Assembly: GCA_009746045.1 (NCBI GenBank)
Contig: RPFO01000027.1
Coordinates: 3,539,609-3,603,608, forward strand
Reading direction: 5' to 3'
Origin: Mesostigma viride
Taxonomy: Eukaryota; Streptophyta; Mesostigmatophyceae; Mesostigmatales; Mesostigmataceae
Length of the DNA stretch: 64,000 nucleotides
The notes under the pieces: generated by a model
The model's input: the letters and a program-made list of their open reading frames with translations, nothing else
Told to the model about the DNA's origin: nothing
Databases searched by the model: none
Translations under genes and position numbers: made by a program
Shown here: positions 35,674 through 48,300 of the stretch, piece by piece
Numbering within the stretch: position 1 is the first letter of the stretch
Layout of the letters: every line of letters begins with the position of its first letter

Positions 35674-35954
35674 CTCAGGCATAGGACGAATTGCCGCCAT
35701 TCCAGGTCGATTATGCTCGTTAAGGGACCAGTTTTGTACAGGCCTCCTGTATGCAGCCGTTGACATTCGTACCAAGGTGACACGGAGTGTGGTTTCAGAG
35801 TGCTACATTTTGGTTCCCAATCCCTCGGTGTTGTCACTGGTCCATTCAAATGTTAGGCCCTCCCACTTGACGCCGGAAATGGATTGTAATTGACTATACT
35901 TGAGCAGGTCACTAGCCAATTTAAGCGAACCATGTGCAGCTGTTGCCGTTAGGT

Positions 35955-36340
35955 ATGGTTGCCCACCCGATATCCTGTGTGCGGTTGCTGCTATTGTTGC
36001 TGCTGTGTCACGGGTGGAGTTTCGCTGCTGACCCTCGCGCGAGCGCTCCAACCCGCGTCCAAAGCCAAAGCCAACGGCCTGCTGACAATCGAAGGGCTCC
36101 AGAAGCCAAGAGAGCCCCGGCCAGTCGGCCGGAGCCTGCTGATGGCAGGTCTAGCCGTAACACGCAGCGCAACGAGCTGCGCTTGCTACCGACTCCCGAG
36201 AAAAGGATTGGGGCGAAGGAGAGATTAGCAGACATTGTGCGCCCGACGGGGCCTCGGGAGCCCATCAAGAGGCAGGTACCCTTCAGGGACTCGGCGGCCA
36301 TTCGGGTTCAAGAGCTGTTCCCGAGACTAGCGGATCCGAG
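35955..36340 (+). CDS. KEA: KEA exon 1: signal peptide and basic linker
   Basis: The ATG at 35,955 is the first in this frame. MVAHPISCVRLLLLLLLC is a textbook signal peptide, with probable cleavage near SFAAD. A Ser/Arg/Pro-rich, charged linker follows. The donor gag/gtatgc at 36,341 leaves phase 2, exactly matching exon 2. This exon was linked to the rest by phase and by the known signal peptide of the family. Confidence 0.75.
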
Positions 36341-39300
36341 GTATGCATCCGTTGCCGAGAAGATTGCCCTTTGACCGTTGCTGCCCTGCGCCGCATTGCT
36401 CGTCAACTTGTCTCTTTCGGCCATGCCTCGGCTGGCTGAGCTAGTGTCGGCATGCGCCAGCATTAGAAATGGCACGTAGACCATGGTCTAACACATTGAA
36501 GAGATGTGATAACTCGCACTGTACATATGGTATGGTATTGTAAGCTGCTGGGCGTTGCACTGTCGTACTGTCATACTGTGCTGTACTATTAATGTGGGGC
36601 ATGCACTGTACGGTCAGGATTTTGCACGAGCATTCCCCCCCAAATATAAAAATTATTGGGAACCGCACTTCGCGTGGCTGACCATCGCTCTGCCTTGTCC
36701 CCGCTCCTTCCCCTCCCCCCCGCCCCTTCCACCCGTAATGCCCACCCAACCCCTCCACCCCCAAGCTGGCCCCTCAATGCTCCCCCTTTATGCCCCCCCC
36801 TTTATTCTCCCCTTGATGTCCCCCCTTTATGCTGCCATGTGATGTCGCTTTATGCCGCCTCACATCGCCTTGTGCCATGCCCCCTTGGGATGCCATCTAA
36901 CCAACACAGATCATAACTAAGTGCGCACGTCTGTATAATATATTGCTACATATTATAATGGTATGATAGTACTACTACATAAGTAGTATATTATGTATTA
37001 TGCTATGTATATGGATATAACCCCTATTGATAGATGTAGCCCCTATACTGTACATAGATGTAACCCCTATCGATAGATATAACCCCTATACTGTATATAG
37101 ATGTAAACCCTATTGATACATATAACCCCTGTTACCTACACTGTATATAGATATAAACCCTGTTGATAGATATAACCCCTATACTGTATATAGATATAAC
37201 CCCTATTGATAGATATTACCTCTATACTGTATATAGATGTAACCCCTATTGACAGATATAACCCCTATTGAGTAACAGGGGCTTGTGGGGTACCGGGAAT
37301 CCATTCTTGAGTGACGGTGATTAAGCGACTACGGATGATTGAGACATAAAACATGATATTCATAGACATGATATAAATAGGCGTGCCCATGATGCTCGAC
37401 TACATCTTCCAGCACCTCCATGCCTCTATGCCTCACTCTTCTCATCACCCTCACAAAACCCTGCACTTCAACCTTTTCACTATCCAACCATTATTAACTA
37501 TGTCTCACGTCCCTCACCCGGCCGCCACAATTCCTGCATCGAGCCCCTATCTCCTGCTCCTGTCCCTCCACTTCCCATGGGCCCTTCCAACTCCTATTCC
37601 CATATGTATGCTGTCTTATCGGCCCGAAATCCTACCTCCCTATTCGTCTCTCTCTCAACTGCACCCTGCTCCTACCGCCCGTATCCCCTTTTGGGCCACC
37701 CCTCGTACTTAACCCGCTCCCCCTCCTCCTTAACCCCTCCTCCTCAACCCTCCTTAACCCTTCTTAACCCTCCTTTACCCTCCTTGACCCTCCTTAAGCC
37801 CTCCTCCTCAACCCTCCTTAACCCTCCTTACCCCTTCTCCTGAACCCTCCTTACCCCTTCTCCTTAAGCCTCCTTACCCCTTCTCCTTTACCCTCCTTGA
37901 CCCTCCTTAAGCCCTCCTCCTCAACCCTCCTTAACCCTCCTTACCCCTTCTCCTTAACCCTCCTTACCCCTTCTCCTTAAGCCTCCTTACCCCTTCTCCT
38001 TGACCCTCCTTAACCCTTCATTACCCTCCTTGACCCTCCTCAACCCTCCTTAAGCCCTCCTCCTTAACCCGCTCCTCTGGCCACTATCTTTCCGACAAAC
38101 ACTCCTACATCCTGAAACCCCCCTCCCCGTCCCATCCGTCAACTATCTCTCTCCCCCCCCCTGAAAAGAGAAGAACCCTTACCCCATTATTCGCTCCCCC
38201 CCACTTCTATCTACCATCTGTCCCACAAACACTCCTGCATCTCTATCGTCTACCCTACACTCCTTCCCATTGTCCCCCCCACAATTGCTCCCAAATACCC
38301 CCCCACCTCACCTCCTGTTCTGCGGGCCCTTCGCTTTTAACCCCCCCCATTAATCAAACCCCGGCCTCACCCTCATCCCCCTTGATCCCTCCCCCCCCCC
38401 CTCCCCCCCCAATCCACCCCCCTCCCCCCCGCACGACCTCAACTACCTTTCACACATCAAGCATGCATCTGCCATACATATTGCCCCATCCCCCGCTCCT
38501 ATAATCTGTCCCGCCTACACGCCCCCCCCTTCACCCCTAACGAATGACCCACACCAGGCGTGCATCTGCGGCTAAGGCCACCAGTCGCGACATAAGCGCT
38601 GCCGGCAGCATAACGTCCACCACCCCCTCCAAGGCCACCTCCTCGCTCCCGATTACCCAAGTTGGTACAGGCGACCAGACCGCCGAGAAGAAGCGACGGG
38701 CTGCCGCAGCAGCAGCCGCGGCCGCCGCCGCGAAAGCCGCTGCCATCGAAGCGGCCGCGAAGGCAGCCAAAGCGGCAGTCACGGCGGCAGCAGCGGCCGA
38801 GGCGAAAGCGGAGCAGCAGCGTCTGCTAGCAGCCAAGGCTCTTGCGGAGAGGAGTTCCATTGGGGGGGATGGGGACGCGGGGCAACTTCCAGGGGGGGGA
38901 GTGGAGGATGGGGAAGGGGATGCGGGGGGGGCGGGGCCAAGGATTGGGCTCGGGCTCGGTCTGGGCGGGGGCGGGGGGGCGGGTGTCAGCAAGGGGTATG
39001 ATAGGCAGGCGTACAAGTCGGCCAAAGCGCGGGCGCGGAAGAAGCTGAAGAACATGATTCAAGCGCTTGAGGAGAATTTGCAGCAGGTATGATGGAGGGG
39101 AAGGTATGATGGAGGGGAAGGTAACGCTAGACCGGTGAAGTTAACGCTGGATCATGCTACGAGAGAACGGGGTCCAGGCAATCAACCTCAAGGTTAAGGT
39201 ACAGTGGGATTATGCTGGGCAGGAATGTGATGCGGGTGCTCAAGGGAAGTGCAAGGATACATCAATTGGAGGACGGCGTGGGACGAGAGCCTGCAGCCGG

Positions 39301-42300
39301 TAAGGGTGAAGCTAGGGCGTGGGACGAGAGCCTGCAGCCGGTAAGGGTGAAGCTATAGTACAGTATAGTACGGTGTGTCATATGTGGGAACATGGGAACG
39401 TGATGGGGGCGTTGGTGGATAGAAGCTGACCCCTCCGCCAGTAAGGGTAGAACCTGCCGCAGGTGGGTGAGGGGGCGTTATGGTGCATGGATTTGCCTGT
39501 GCGCTCGATGAGCGCCTGTGTGTCGTCTTGCGATGCTCCTGCTCTTGCGCTTGCACTTGTGTGCTCGTACGACAGGATCGGCGAGTCCCTTTTTCTACAC
39601 ATCCCTTGCGGCCACTTGCTTCCGTCACCCCTCATCATTCTCCCCCCTTCTTGCTTGTATGACAGGAACGTAGCGAGAGTGTGATGGTGATGGAGTTGAT
39701 GAAGTTGTTGTTGAGGTGTGTGTTCTGACCATGCGGAAGTTGTTGTTGGCTTGTTCTGTTGAAGGAGACTTCTGACCGAGCTCCTGCGCTTGTGTGCGTG
39801 TTTGTGCGCACGCGCGTGTTTTTTTTTCTTCGTGTGTATGTATGTGTGTGTGTGTGTGTGAGCGTGTCCTCGTGTGTGTCGGATGACAGGATGATGGCGA
39901 GGGCGACGACGATGAGGGCGAGTCGCGTGAAGGCGGCTCGCAGCTCCCAGTGGAAGACATTGTCAAACTCAAGGGCCTCTCACTGGCGATGCTCATTGAT
40001 GACGCGCTGGAGAAGGAGTTTGGCAAGGAGACGGGGGGTGGGTGGGCACGTGCACGCATGCTGCAATGGTGGTAATGACACTGTAGCTATAGTAGTGGTG
40101 GTGCTTGTAGCCGGGTGCATGAAGAAGGCATCGTCAAGGCAAGGAGACCTGCGGTGCACGTGGGCACGTGCATGCATGAGACAATGATTATGCTGTTAAC
40201 GGTGATGGTAGTTGAACTGAATGATGCCAGTATTAATATGGAAAGGAGACCTGCAGTGGGTGGAACTGCATTTAGAATAGTCATAATTGCTATTCAATGT
40301 TTTAAAGTTCTGACCAGAGTTTGGAAAGGGGACTGGCGGTGGGTGGGGGCATGTACATGCATATGGCCTTACTGTATCCCATCTTCCCAATTCCACCCCC
40401 CCTCCCCCCTCATGGCTTTTAAGTGCGTGAAGCTGAGTCTGCGGGTTCCTTGTCTCTTCTTTGTATCTCCCGCGACCACTCATGATGACTGCTTCCGCCA
40501 CCCCTTCTGGTCCCCCCCCCCGTTCTTGCTTGTACGACAGGACCATGGCAAGTCCCTTTCCTCTTCTATGTATCTCCCGCGACCACTCGTGATGACAGCT
40601 TCCGCCACCCCTTCTGGTCCCCCCCCGTTCGCCCTGTCACCAGAGCGCGACAGCAGGCTCAGGCATCTGTTACATTCTGCTATCATCCCTTCCGATGACT
40701 CGTCACAGGTAGTGATCTGCTGACCGAAGCGATGTACTAAGTGATGTATTTTCTTTTCACCTTCCTTCCTTCCTTCCTCCCCCCCCCTCTCCTCTCGCGC
40801 CCCGCCCATTTACACTTCACCAGAGCGCGACACCGAGTCTGCGGGTCGCTCCTTCAACCGCAGCCTGCGTGCAGATGAGGCGGTTCTGGAGACGGTGGCG
40901 CGGCTCACGCCGAGGGGGGCAGGGGAGGGCCGGGGGGGTAACTACTCAGAGAGTGCGGTGGATCGCTTCGTGGACAGGTGCGCGCTGCTCTACTAGAAAA
41001 TACTAGCATTTGCTTTTAGATACTGGTAAACATAGTCGTGTGTATACTAGTAGCTGGTAGCTGTATCATGCAAAGTGGTTGACCCCCCACTCCATGCGTC
41101 ATGCCATGGATGATCGCGGGTCTGTTCGGCAGCCACGTGGTGGTAGTTGTAGACTAGAAAAGCCGCTGTAGCGCACTTGTCTCGCTGCTATTTACTGCAT
41201 ACTCCCCCCTCCCCAATAACATTTTCTTCCCTCAGCATGATGCCTGGTTCGCTCGGCATTTCCATAACCTCGTCCCTCCCTCCTCTACTGTGCACTATAT
41301 GCCCCTGGTGCCTCCCCACTTCCCGCGTTTGCCAGCATGATCTCATGGTTTGTTCCGCATCCACATGAGCCCTTCCCTCCGACTGTGCTGTATATCTCCC
41401 TGCCGTGCTTCCCCATTTTCTTTTCCTTTCTTTGGTTCGCCAGCATGATCTCAGGTCTCTTCTGCATCCGCGTGGTGGTAGTTGTGGACTAGGAAACTAC
41501 TATCTATTCATTGCATACTCCCCCCTACCCAGTCCCCGACAACATTTGCTTCCCTCAGCTTCATCTCTGGCCTGTTTCGCGTCCAAATAACCTCGTCCTC
41601 CCCTTCCCTCCTACTTTGCGATACGTGGCCTCATCGTGCCTCACTTTTTTGCGCCCTCGCTGTTTTGTGTGGCCTCCCTTTTTCTTCCCTTTGGTTTGCC
41701 AGCATGATCTCGGGGCTGTTTGGCATCCACGTAGCCCACGGATCCGCCGACGCGGGCGACAGCGCGGTGGCGTCTGGCCTGGACAGCGACGACGTGCCCC
41801 GCCTCATCGACGCGCACGACAACGAGTTTGTCATGTCCAACCCGAAGCGGGCGATGGAGCTGCAGCAGGACACGCAGTTCATCTACGATGTGATCACTGT
41901 CATCATTTGTGCGGCGCTGGGGGGAATGGCGTTTGGCCTCATGGGCCAGCCGGTAAGTGTCGGTGCCTGCATTCCGCCTGGTTTAGCTTGGGTTAGTTTG
42001 CTGGGGGTAGGGGGAGGAGTGTTGGTGTCTGCCCTCCGCTGTTGGGCCATGTTGGGTTATGGACATGCTGTTGGGTTATGGTTATGGACAGGTTTTGGGG
42101 GGGAAGGCATCGGAGGCAAGGGCCTTTGGCACCATGTGGGTTGTGGGTGAATGCCCCTTAAAACCCTCAGTCTCTTGGAGAGGCCTTTATTATTTCCCAA
42201 ACTGGCGCCTCTGAATGAGTTCCAGGCCTATCTGTGGCCACTGGACCATAGGGCAGCCCAACTGCACCCGCTATGCTATTGCTATGTCGAAGCTTTACTG

Positions 42301-45300
42301 CACCCACAGGGGATGCCGGATCGTTTCGACGTACGGGTCCGATTGTGCACCCTGTGGCATGCCTGTGGCATGAGGGAAGGTGGGGGTCTCTGCTCCCTGC
42401 CCGCTGTGCACATACAGGGATATAAAGCACTCAGGTGCTTCGTGAATCCCCAACGGGAGCACGTGCTTAATTAATAAATTATCTTGACACCATGGGCGCG
42501 CCGGTACGTAGTGGTATCACACTAGTGCTGTTTGTGTTTTCTTATGCCTATTGTTTGTGGAGGATTTGATGGTACTAGATTGTTTGGGGGTAGGAGGGTG
42601 CTGCGAGGGGGGCATGGCGCTTGCTGTCATGGGCCCACTTGGTTTAGTTTGTTGGGGGGAGGGCGAGGAGGAGGGAGCAGTGAGGGGGAGGTGTCAAAGG
42701 GATGGCAAACGGTTAAGCTCAGGTAGTACGGAGTATTGATTTCCCCCTCTTTTTTTCTTGTCATCCATCGGAGTATGGCTGGGGAGCATTGGGAGAAATC
42801 GGGTGTCTGGTGAGTGTTGGCTTTGGCATCTCGCGTGGGGATGTGTTGGGAAGGGCGGCGGGCGAGGATTCGGAGGGCCGGGGATGACGTGTTTGCGGAT
42901 GATGTTCTGGATTGCAAACGTTTGCTGTTCGCCGCCTTATCTGTCGGGTGTTCGCTGTTTGCCATTTTCTTATCATCGATGAACAGTTGATGATGGCCTA
43001 CGACCTTGGGCACTATGTTAGCTGTAATACGCTGCGCTAGAATGTGTTCAGCGTGCTATCTATGCAAGTATGCTGCGATAGAGTGTGTTCAGTGTGCTAT
43101 CTATGCAAGTATGCTGCGATAGAGTGTGTTCAGTGTGCTATCTATGCAAGTATGCTGCGATAGAATGTGTTCAGTGTCCTATCTATGCGTGACCAGGTGA
43201 TCAAGGGATACATCCTGACCCTCGATTAACCTCTACTATGCCGCTATTTAGTCTTTACATGGTTTTGTCTGCTATTGCTGTCACACGCTGTTCTTGACCA
43301 GATTATCGCAGGCTACACCGCTGGCCCTCGATTAGCCTTGAATATGCCACTCTTTACATGGCTTTGTCTGCTATCGCTGTTGTAAACACGCTGTTCTTGA
43401 CCAGATGATCACAGGCTACACCGCTGGCCCTCGATTAGCCTTGAATATGCCGCGCTCCGTGTTGTATTGCACGTGCTACCATCGACCAGATGATCACGGG
43501 CTACATCCTGGCAGGGTCCATCATTGGCCCGGGCGGCTTTGGCCTCATCAACGAGTTGGTGCAAGTGGAGACGCTGGCGCAGTTTGGCGTCATGTTCCTC
43601 CTCTTCTGCTTGGGGATGGAGTTCTCCGTCTCAAAGGTGGGGTCTGCCATCACAAGCTATTCGATTTGTGGCATCGGTGGCATGCTTGCTGGCCCAGTTT
43701 GGCGGCCATGTTCGTCCTGTTCTGCCTGGGAATGGAGTTCCCCGTCTCGATGGTGAAGCCCTGTGCGCTAGACAGGTAGAATTGCGTACTATTTAGTGTC
43801 TATATGATGGCCCAGTCCGGCGTTGTCTTCCCCCGCTGTTTCTTGAGAGTGGGTCTTCTAGTTTCAGAGGTGGGGTCCCAATGTTCGGTGGCGCAAAAAG
43901 GCTGGATCACAATCTTCTACTCGCGGCCGTACATGGGTTCAGGATACATGTACTCTAACTTAAACTTTTCTATTACTGCTGTATTTATAGGTCAGGATAA
44001 CTAATGCAGAGATAGCCGACCAGTTCTCAAATCGGCGGGCTCATTGATCCATCATTGTCCCATCATAGACCATACCGTGTGTAGCGCACAGTGCGCCTGT
44101 CGAGTTTTAAGGGTCGCACCCTGCAGGACACAGGTCGCGACCAGCAAGCTTTGCGGGTTACTTTCTTCATATCACACACATTAGTTAACTAGTTAACTAA
44201 TTCATTCATACGCCAGTGACAGACTGTTTTCATTCCACCGCTTGTGTCCTCATTTTCCCCCTGTTTGCCTCATGGCCCACTATCTCACAATCTGGGGTAC
44301 CTCTCCTTTCCACTGTTCCCTTCTTCCCCTTCCCCTCCCTCTCTATTGCCTTTCCTCCTCTCCTTTCTTCTTCTCCACCCCCGTCCCCTTCAAGCCTCCC
44401 CACACCTCCCCACACCTCCGTATCCCTCAAGTTATTAGTCATTTTCCCTTTCTGATATTTTCTATATTTTGTTCTCATGACCCCTTGCAGCTGCGGTCGG
44501 TGCGCGCAGTCGCGATCGTGGGCGGCTTTCTCGAGATCCTCCTCTTCATGTGCCTGTGCGGCCTCATCGCAAAGGTGACGTGTGGCATCCATACGTTCAC
44601 TGTACGTACACTACAGTTCACTATACGCATGGAAGTATGCATGTATTGAAGAGGGGTTTGTGTTGCCCGTCATGTGCCTGTGTCGCCTCATCGCAAAGGG
44701 GATGTGGCGCCAATACTGGGGACCGGGATCGACCGCCTTAGATGCCGTCTCGCTACTTACATGGCCTGATTCACGCTACATTCTTGGCCTCACCTCCCCC
44801 CCCTTCCTCCCTTCCGTTGCTCTTTTGAACAGCTGGCGGGCGGTGATGTGGGCCCTTACAAATGGTCCTCACCGGGCAATTTCATGGGATCCCTTACTCT
44901 GCCTTGCCCCTTTCCTTGCTCCTTTTCCCTGCTCCTTTCCCTGCTCCTTTCCCTTCTCCTTTCCCTGCTCCTTTCCCTGCTCCTTTCCCTGCTCCTTTCC
45001 TTGCTCCTTTCCTTGCTCCTTTCCTTGCTCCTTTCCTTGCTCCTTTTCCCTGCTCCTTTCCTTGCTGGTTTTCTGGCTCCTTTCCTTTCTCCTTTCCCTG
45101 CTCCTTTCCCTGCTTCTTTCCCTGCTCCTTTCCCTGCTCCTTTCCCTGCTCCTTTCCCTGCTCCTTTCCCTGCTCCTGTCCCTGCTCCTTTCCCTGCTCC
45201 TTTCCTTGCTCCTTTCCCTGCTCCTTTTCCTGCTCCTTTTCCTGCTCCTTTCCCTGCTCCTTTCCCTGCTCCTGTCCCTTCTCCTTTTCCCTGCTCCTTT

Positions 45301-48300
45301 CCCTGCTCCTTTCCCTTCTCCTTTCCCTGCTCCTTTCCCTGCTCCTTTCCCTTCTCCTTTCCCTGCTTCTTTCCTTGCTCCTTTCCCTGCTCCTGTCCCT
45401 GCTCCTTTCCCTGCTCCTTTCCCTTCTCCTTTCCCTGCTCCTTTCCCTGCTCCTTTCCCTGCTTCTTTCCTTGCTCCTTTCCCTGCTTCTTTCCCTGCTT
45501 CTTTCCTTGCTCCTTTTCCTGCTCCTTTCCTTGCTCCTAGCCTTGCTCCTTGCCTTGATCCTTGCCTTGCTCCTTGCCTTGCTCCTTTCCCTTCTCCTTT
45601 CCCTGCTCCTGTCCCTGCTCCTTTCCCTGCTCCTTTTCCTGCTCCTTTCCCTGCTCCTTTCCCTGCTCCTGTCCCTGCTCCTTTTCCCTGCTCCTTTCCC
45701 TGCTCCTTTCCCTGCTCGTTTCCCTGCTCGTTTCCCTGCTCGTTTCCCTGCTCTATTTCCCTGCTCCTTTTCCTTGCTCCTTTCCCTGCTCCTTTCCCTG
45801 CTCGTTTCCCTGCTCCTTTCCCTGCTCCTTTCCCTGCTCCTTTCCCTGCTCCTTTCCCTGCTCCTTTCCCTTCTCCTTTCCCTGCTCCTTTCCCTGCTCC
45901 TTTCCCTGCTCCTTTCCTTGCTCCTTTCCTTGCTCCTTTCCTTGCTCCTTTCCTTGCTCCTTTTCCCTGCTCCTTTCCTTGCTGGTTTTCTGGCTCCTTT
46001 CCTTTCTCCTTTCCCTGCTCCTTTCCCTGCTCCTTTCCCTGCTCCTTTCCCTGCTCCTTTCCCTGCTCCTTTCCTTGCTCCTTTCCCTGCTCCTTTCCCT
46101 GCTCCTTTCCCTGCTCCTTTCCCTTCTCCTTTCCCTGCTCCTTTCCCTGCTCCTTTCCTTGCTCCTTTCCCTGCTCCTGTCCCTGCTCCTTTCCTTGCTC
46201 CTTTCCCTGCTCCTTTCCTTGCTCCTTTTCCCTGCTCCTTTCCCTTCTCCTTTCCCTGCTCCTTTCCCTGCTCCTTTCCTTGCTCCTTTCCCTGCTCCTT
46301 TCCCTGCTCCTTTCCCTGCTCCTTTCCTTGCTCCTTTCCCTGCTCCTTTCCCTGCTCCTTTCCCTGCTCCTGTCCCTGCTCCTTTTCCCTGCTCCTTTCC
46401 CTGCTCCTTTCCCTGCTCCTTTCCTTGCTGGTTTTCTGGCTCCTTTCCTTGCTCCTTTCCCTCCTCCTTTCCCTGCTCCTTTTCCTGCTCCTTTCCCTGC
46501 TCCTTTCCCTCCTCCTTTCCCTGCTCCTTTCCCTCCTCCTTTCCTTGCTCCTTTCCTTGCTCCTTTCCCTGCTCCTTTCCCTGCTCCTTTCCTTGCTCCT
46601 TTCCTTGCTCCTTTCCTTGCTCCTTTCCCTCCTCGTTTCCCTTCTCCTTTCCCTCCTCCTTTCCTTGCTCCTTTCCTTGCTCCTTTCCCTGCTCCTTTCC
46701 CTGCTCCTTTCCTTGCTGGTTTTCTGGCTCCTTTACCTGCTCCTTAAATTGTTTTCCTCTGCACAGCTGGCGGGTGGCGACGTGGGCCCTAACAAACGAT
46801 CGTATCCCCCCTTTCGCCCCTTCACTTTCTCGTTCAAACAGCTGGCGGGCGGTGACGCGGGCCAGGGCGTGTTTGTGGGCGCGTTCCTCTCCATGTCCTC
46901 CACCGCCGTCGTGCTCAAGTGCCTGATGGACCGGGGAGTGATGCAGTCGTCGTTCGCGCAGATCACCGTCGGCACGCTCATCCTGCAGGTGGGGGTACAG
47001 GGTGTGTCCTGCCTATTAGGTGTTAGCTATAATGACCGCGTGATGGTCATGATGACCGATCTAACCATATGGTGCCACGGTGACACGATTATGCTTCAGG
47101 AGGGGGGTGGGTGGTTGGGGTGGGTGGGTGGGGGGGTTGGGGTGGGGTGTGGGGGGGGTTGGCATATTTTGCAAAGCCGGCTATGGGGGACCGCAGTGAG
47201 GCGCAGGTCATCGTGGGGATGGGCTCAGAACGATTGTTGTGACGGGTGCGAGCGGGACGCTTGGCACAGCTGTCATTATTGCGAGCCTGTTTTACTAACG
47301 GTCGCTGTATTCTCGTTGTGCCAGGTGCGAGCGGGACGGCGCGCTGGGCACAGCAGTCACTACCTTAGTGGTCAAAATTACTTTGCGACAAATACTTTGC
47401 GAATCGACCTTGCAAACTTCTATCAATTTGCTCATTTTGGCTCGCAGACTCTAGAATATTATTTAATGCCTCTGTACTTGTCTACTGGATTTTGTACTAG
47501 CTTCATCGGTTGTCCGGGTAATACTAAAAATGCGCCGCATCGCAATTACCATGTTGAAATAGTTTTGCCTCAGAAACTTGTGTTGAAACCGTGTTTTGGG
47601 GTTGCAAAATAATTTGTCACAAAGTGATTTTGACCTCTGTGGCATTACGAGCCCTTTTTACTAACGCTCACTGTATTCTCGTTGTGTCGGATGCAAGCAG
47701 GACTGCGCGCTCGGTCTGCTGTTCGCGCTGCTGCCCGTGCTGGGTGGAAGCGGCGACTGGGGGGAGGGCCTGCGCCACATCACGCAGGAGTGAGTGGCAG
47801 AGGATGTGGCCGGGAGGATAGCAGTGATTGCTCGGTTGCACCTAAATGGCACATGCGGGGCAGGGGCCTGCGGCACATCATGCAGCAGGCACAGAGGGAC
47901 ATATGTGAGGGAGGGACAGAGGCGCATATGCAAGACATTTTTGTTTTTCTGGCACAGGGTGGCTAGGAAAGTACAGTTATCTGCATGGCCCACGATATGG
48001 CCACTAGTGCACTGTGCTATCATGTGAGACTAGGCGACATGGCGTCGCGACATCCAATGGTCGAACAGTGTGCCATCATGCAGGACTAGGCGGCTTGGCA
48101 TTGCGCCAGAAAATGATAGAAGGATATCATGCAGGACTAGGCGGAAGGGTGTTGCAACATCTCAGGGTAGAAGGTTGTGCCATCATGCGGGGGTAGGCGG
48201 CAATAGAGTACCAAGAAATTATTTTTTTTTACATCCTTACACTTGCTATCTAATCAATCATTCTCCCCCACCACCACCACAGGCTGGGCATGATGGCCCT

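Larger units (their letters stand above)
36341..38557 (+). other. KEA intron 1
   Basis: About 2.2 kb without coding signal. It holds an AT-rich repeat (36,990-37,275) and a strongly pyrimidine-rich plus strand from about 37,400 to 38,550 with a diverged ccctcctta array and several C runs. Confidence 0.6.
41953..43489 (+). other. KEA intron 5
   Basis: Holds a SINE-like element (42,160-42,486), a 41-bp array (43,025-43,190) and echoes of exon 6. At 42,490-42,505 'catgggcgcgccggta' resembles the end of exon 5 and its donor (catgggccagccggta), so it is probably an echo. Confidence 0.5.

Noticed and set aside
35271-35893. Two overlapping plus-strand frames upstream of KEA
   Set aside because: They cross the (CAA)n tract and the putative TATA box, and show no domain; more likely promoter and 5' UTR.
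38544-38557. ATG at 38,544 as the KEA start
   Set aside because: A stop lies just before it and it would lack the signal peptide; the acceptor at 38,556-38,557 matches the phase of the signal-peptide exon at 35,955-36,340.
43490-43796. Frames reading past KEA exon 6 into 43,780
   Set aside because: The region after 43,636 is a degraded copy of the same exon, not additional coding sequence.
44582-47612. Open frames of 450-900 codons over the CT-rich region
   Set aside because: The 12-bp unit keeps frames open by its period; the translations are Phe/Pro/Ala/Ser or Leu/Ser repeats, and the true exon of KEA lies only at the end.
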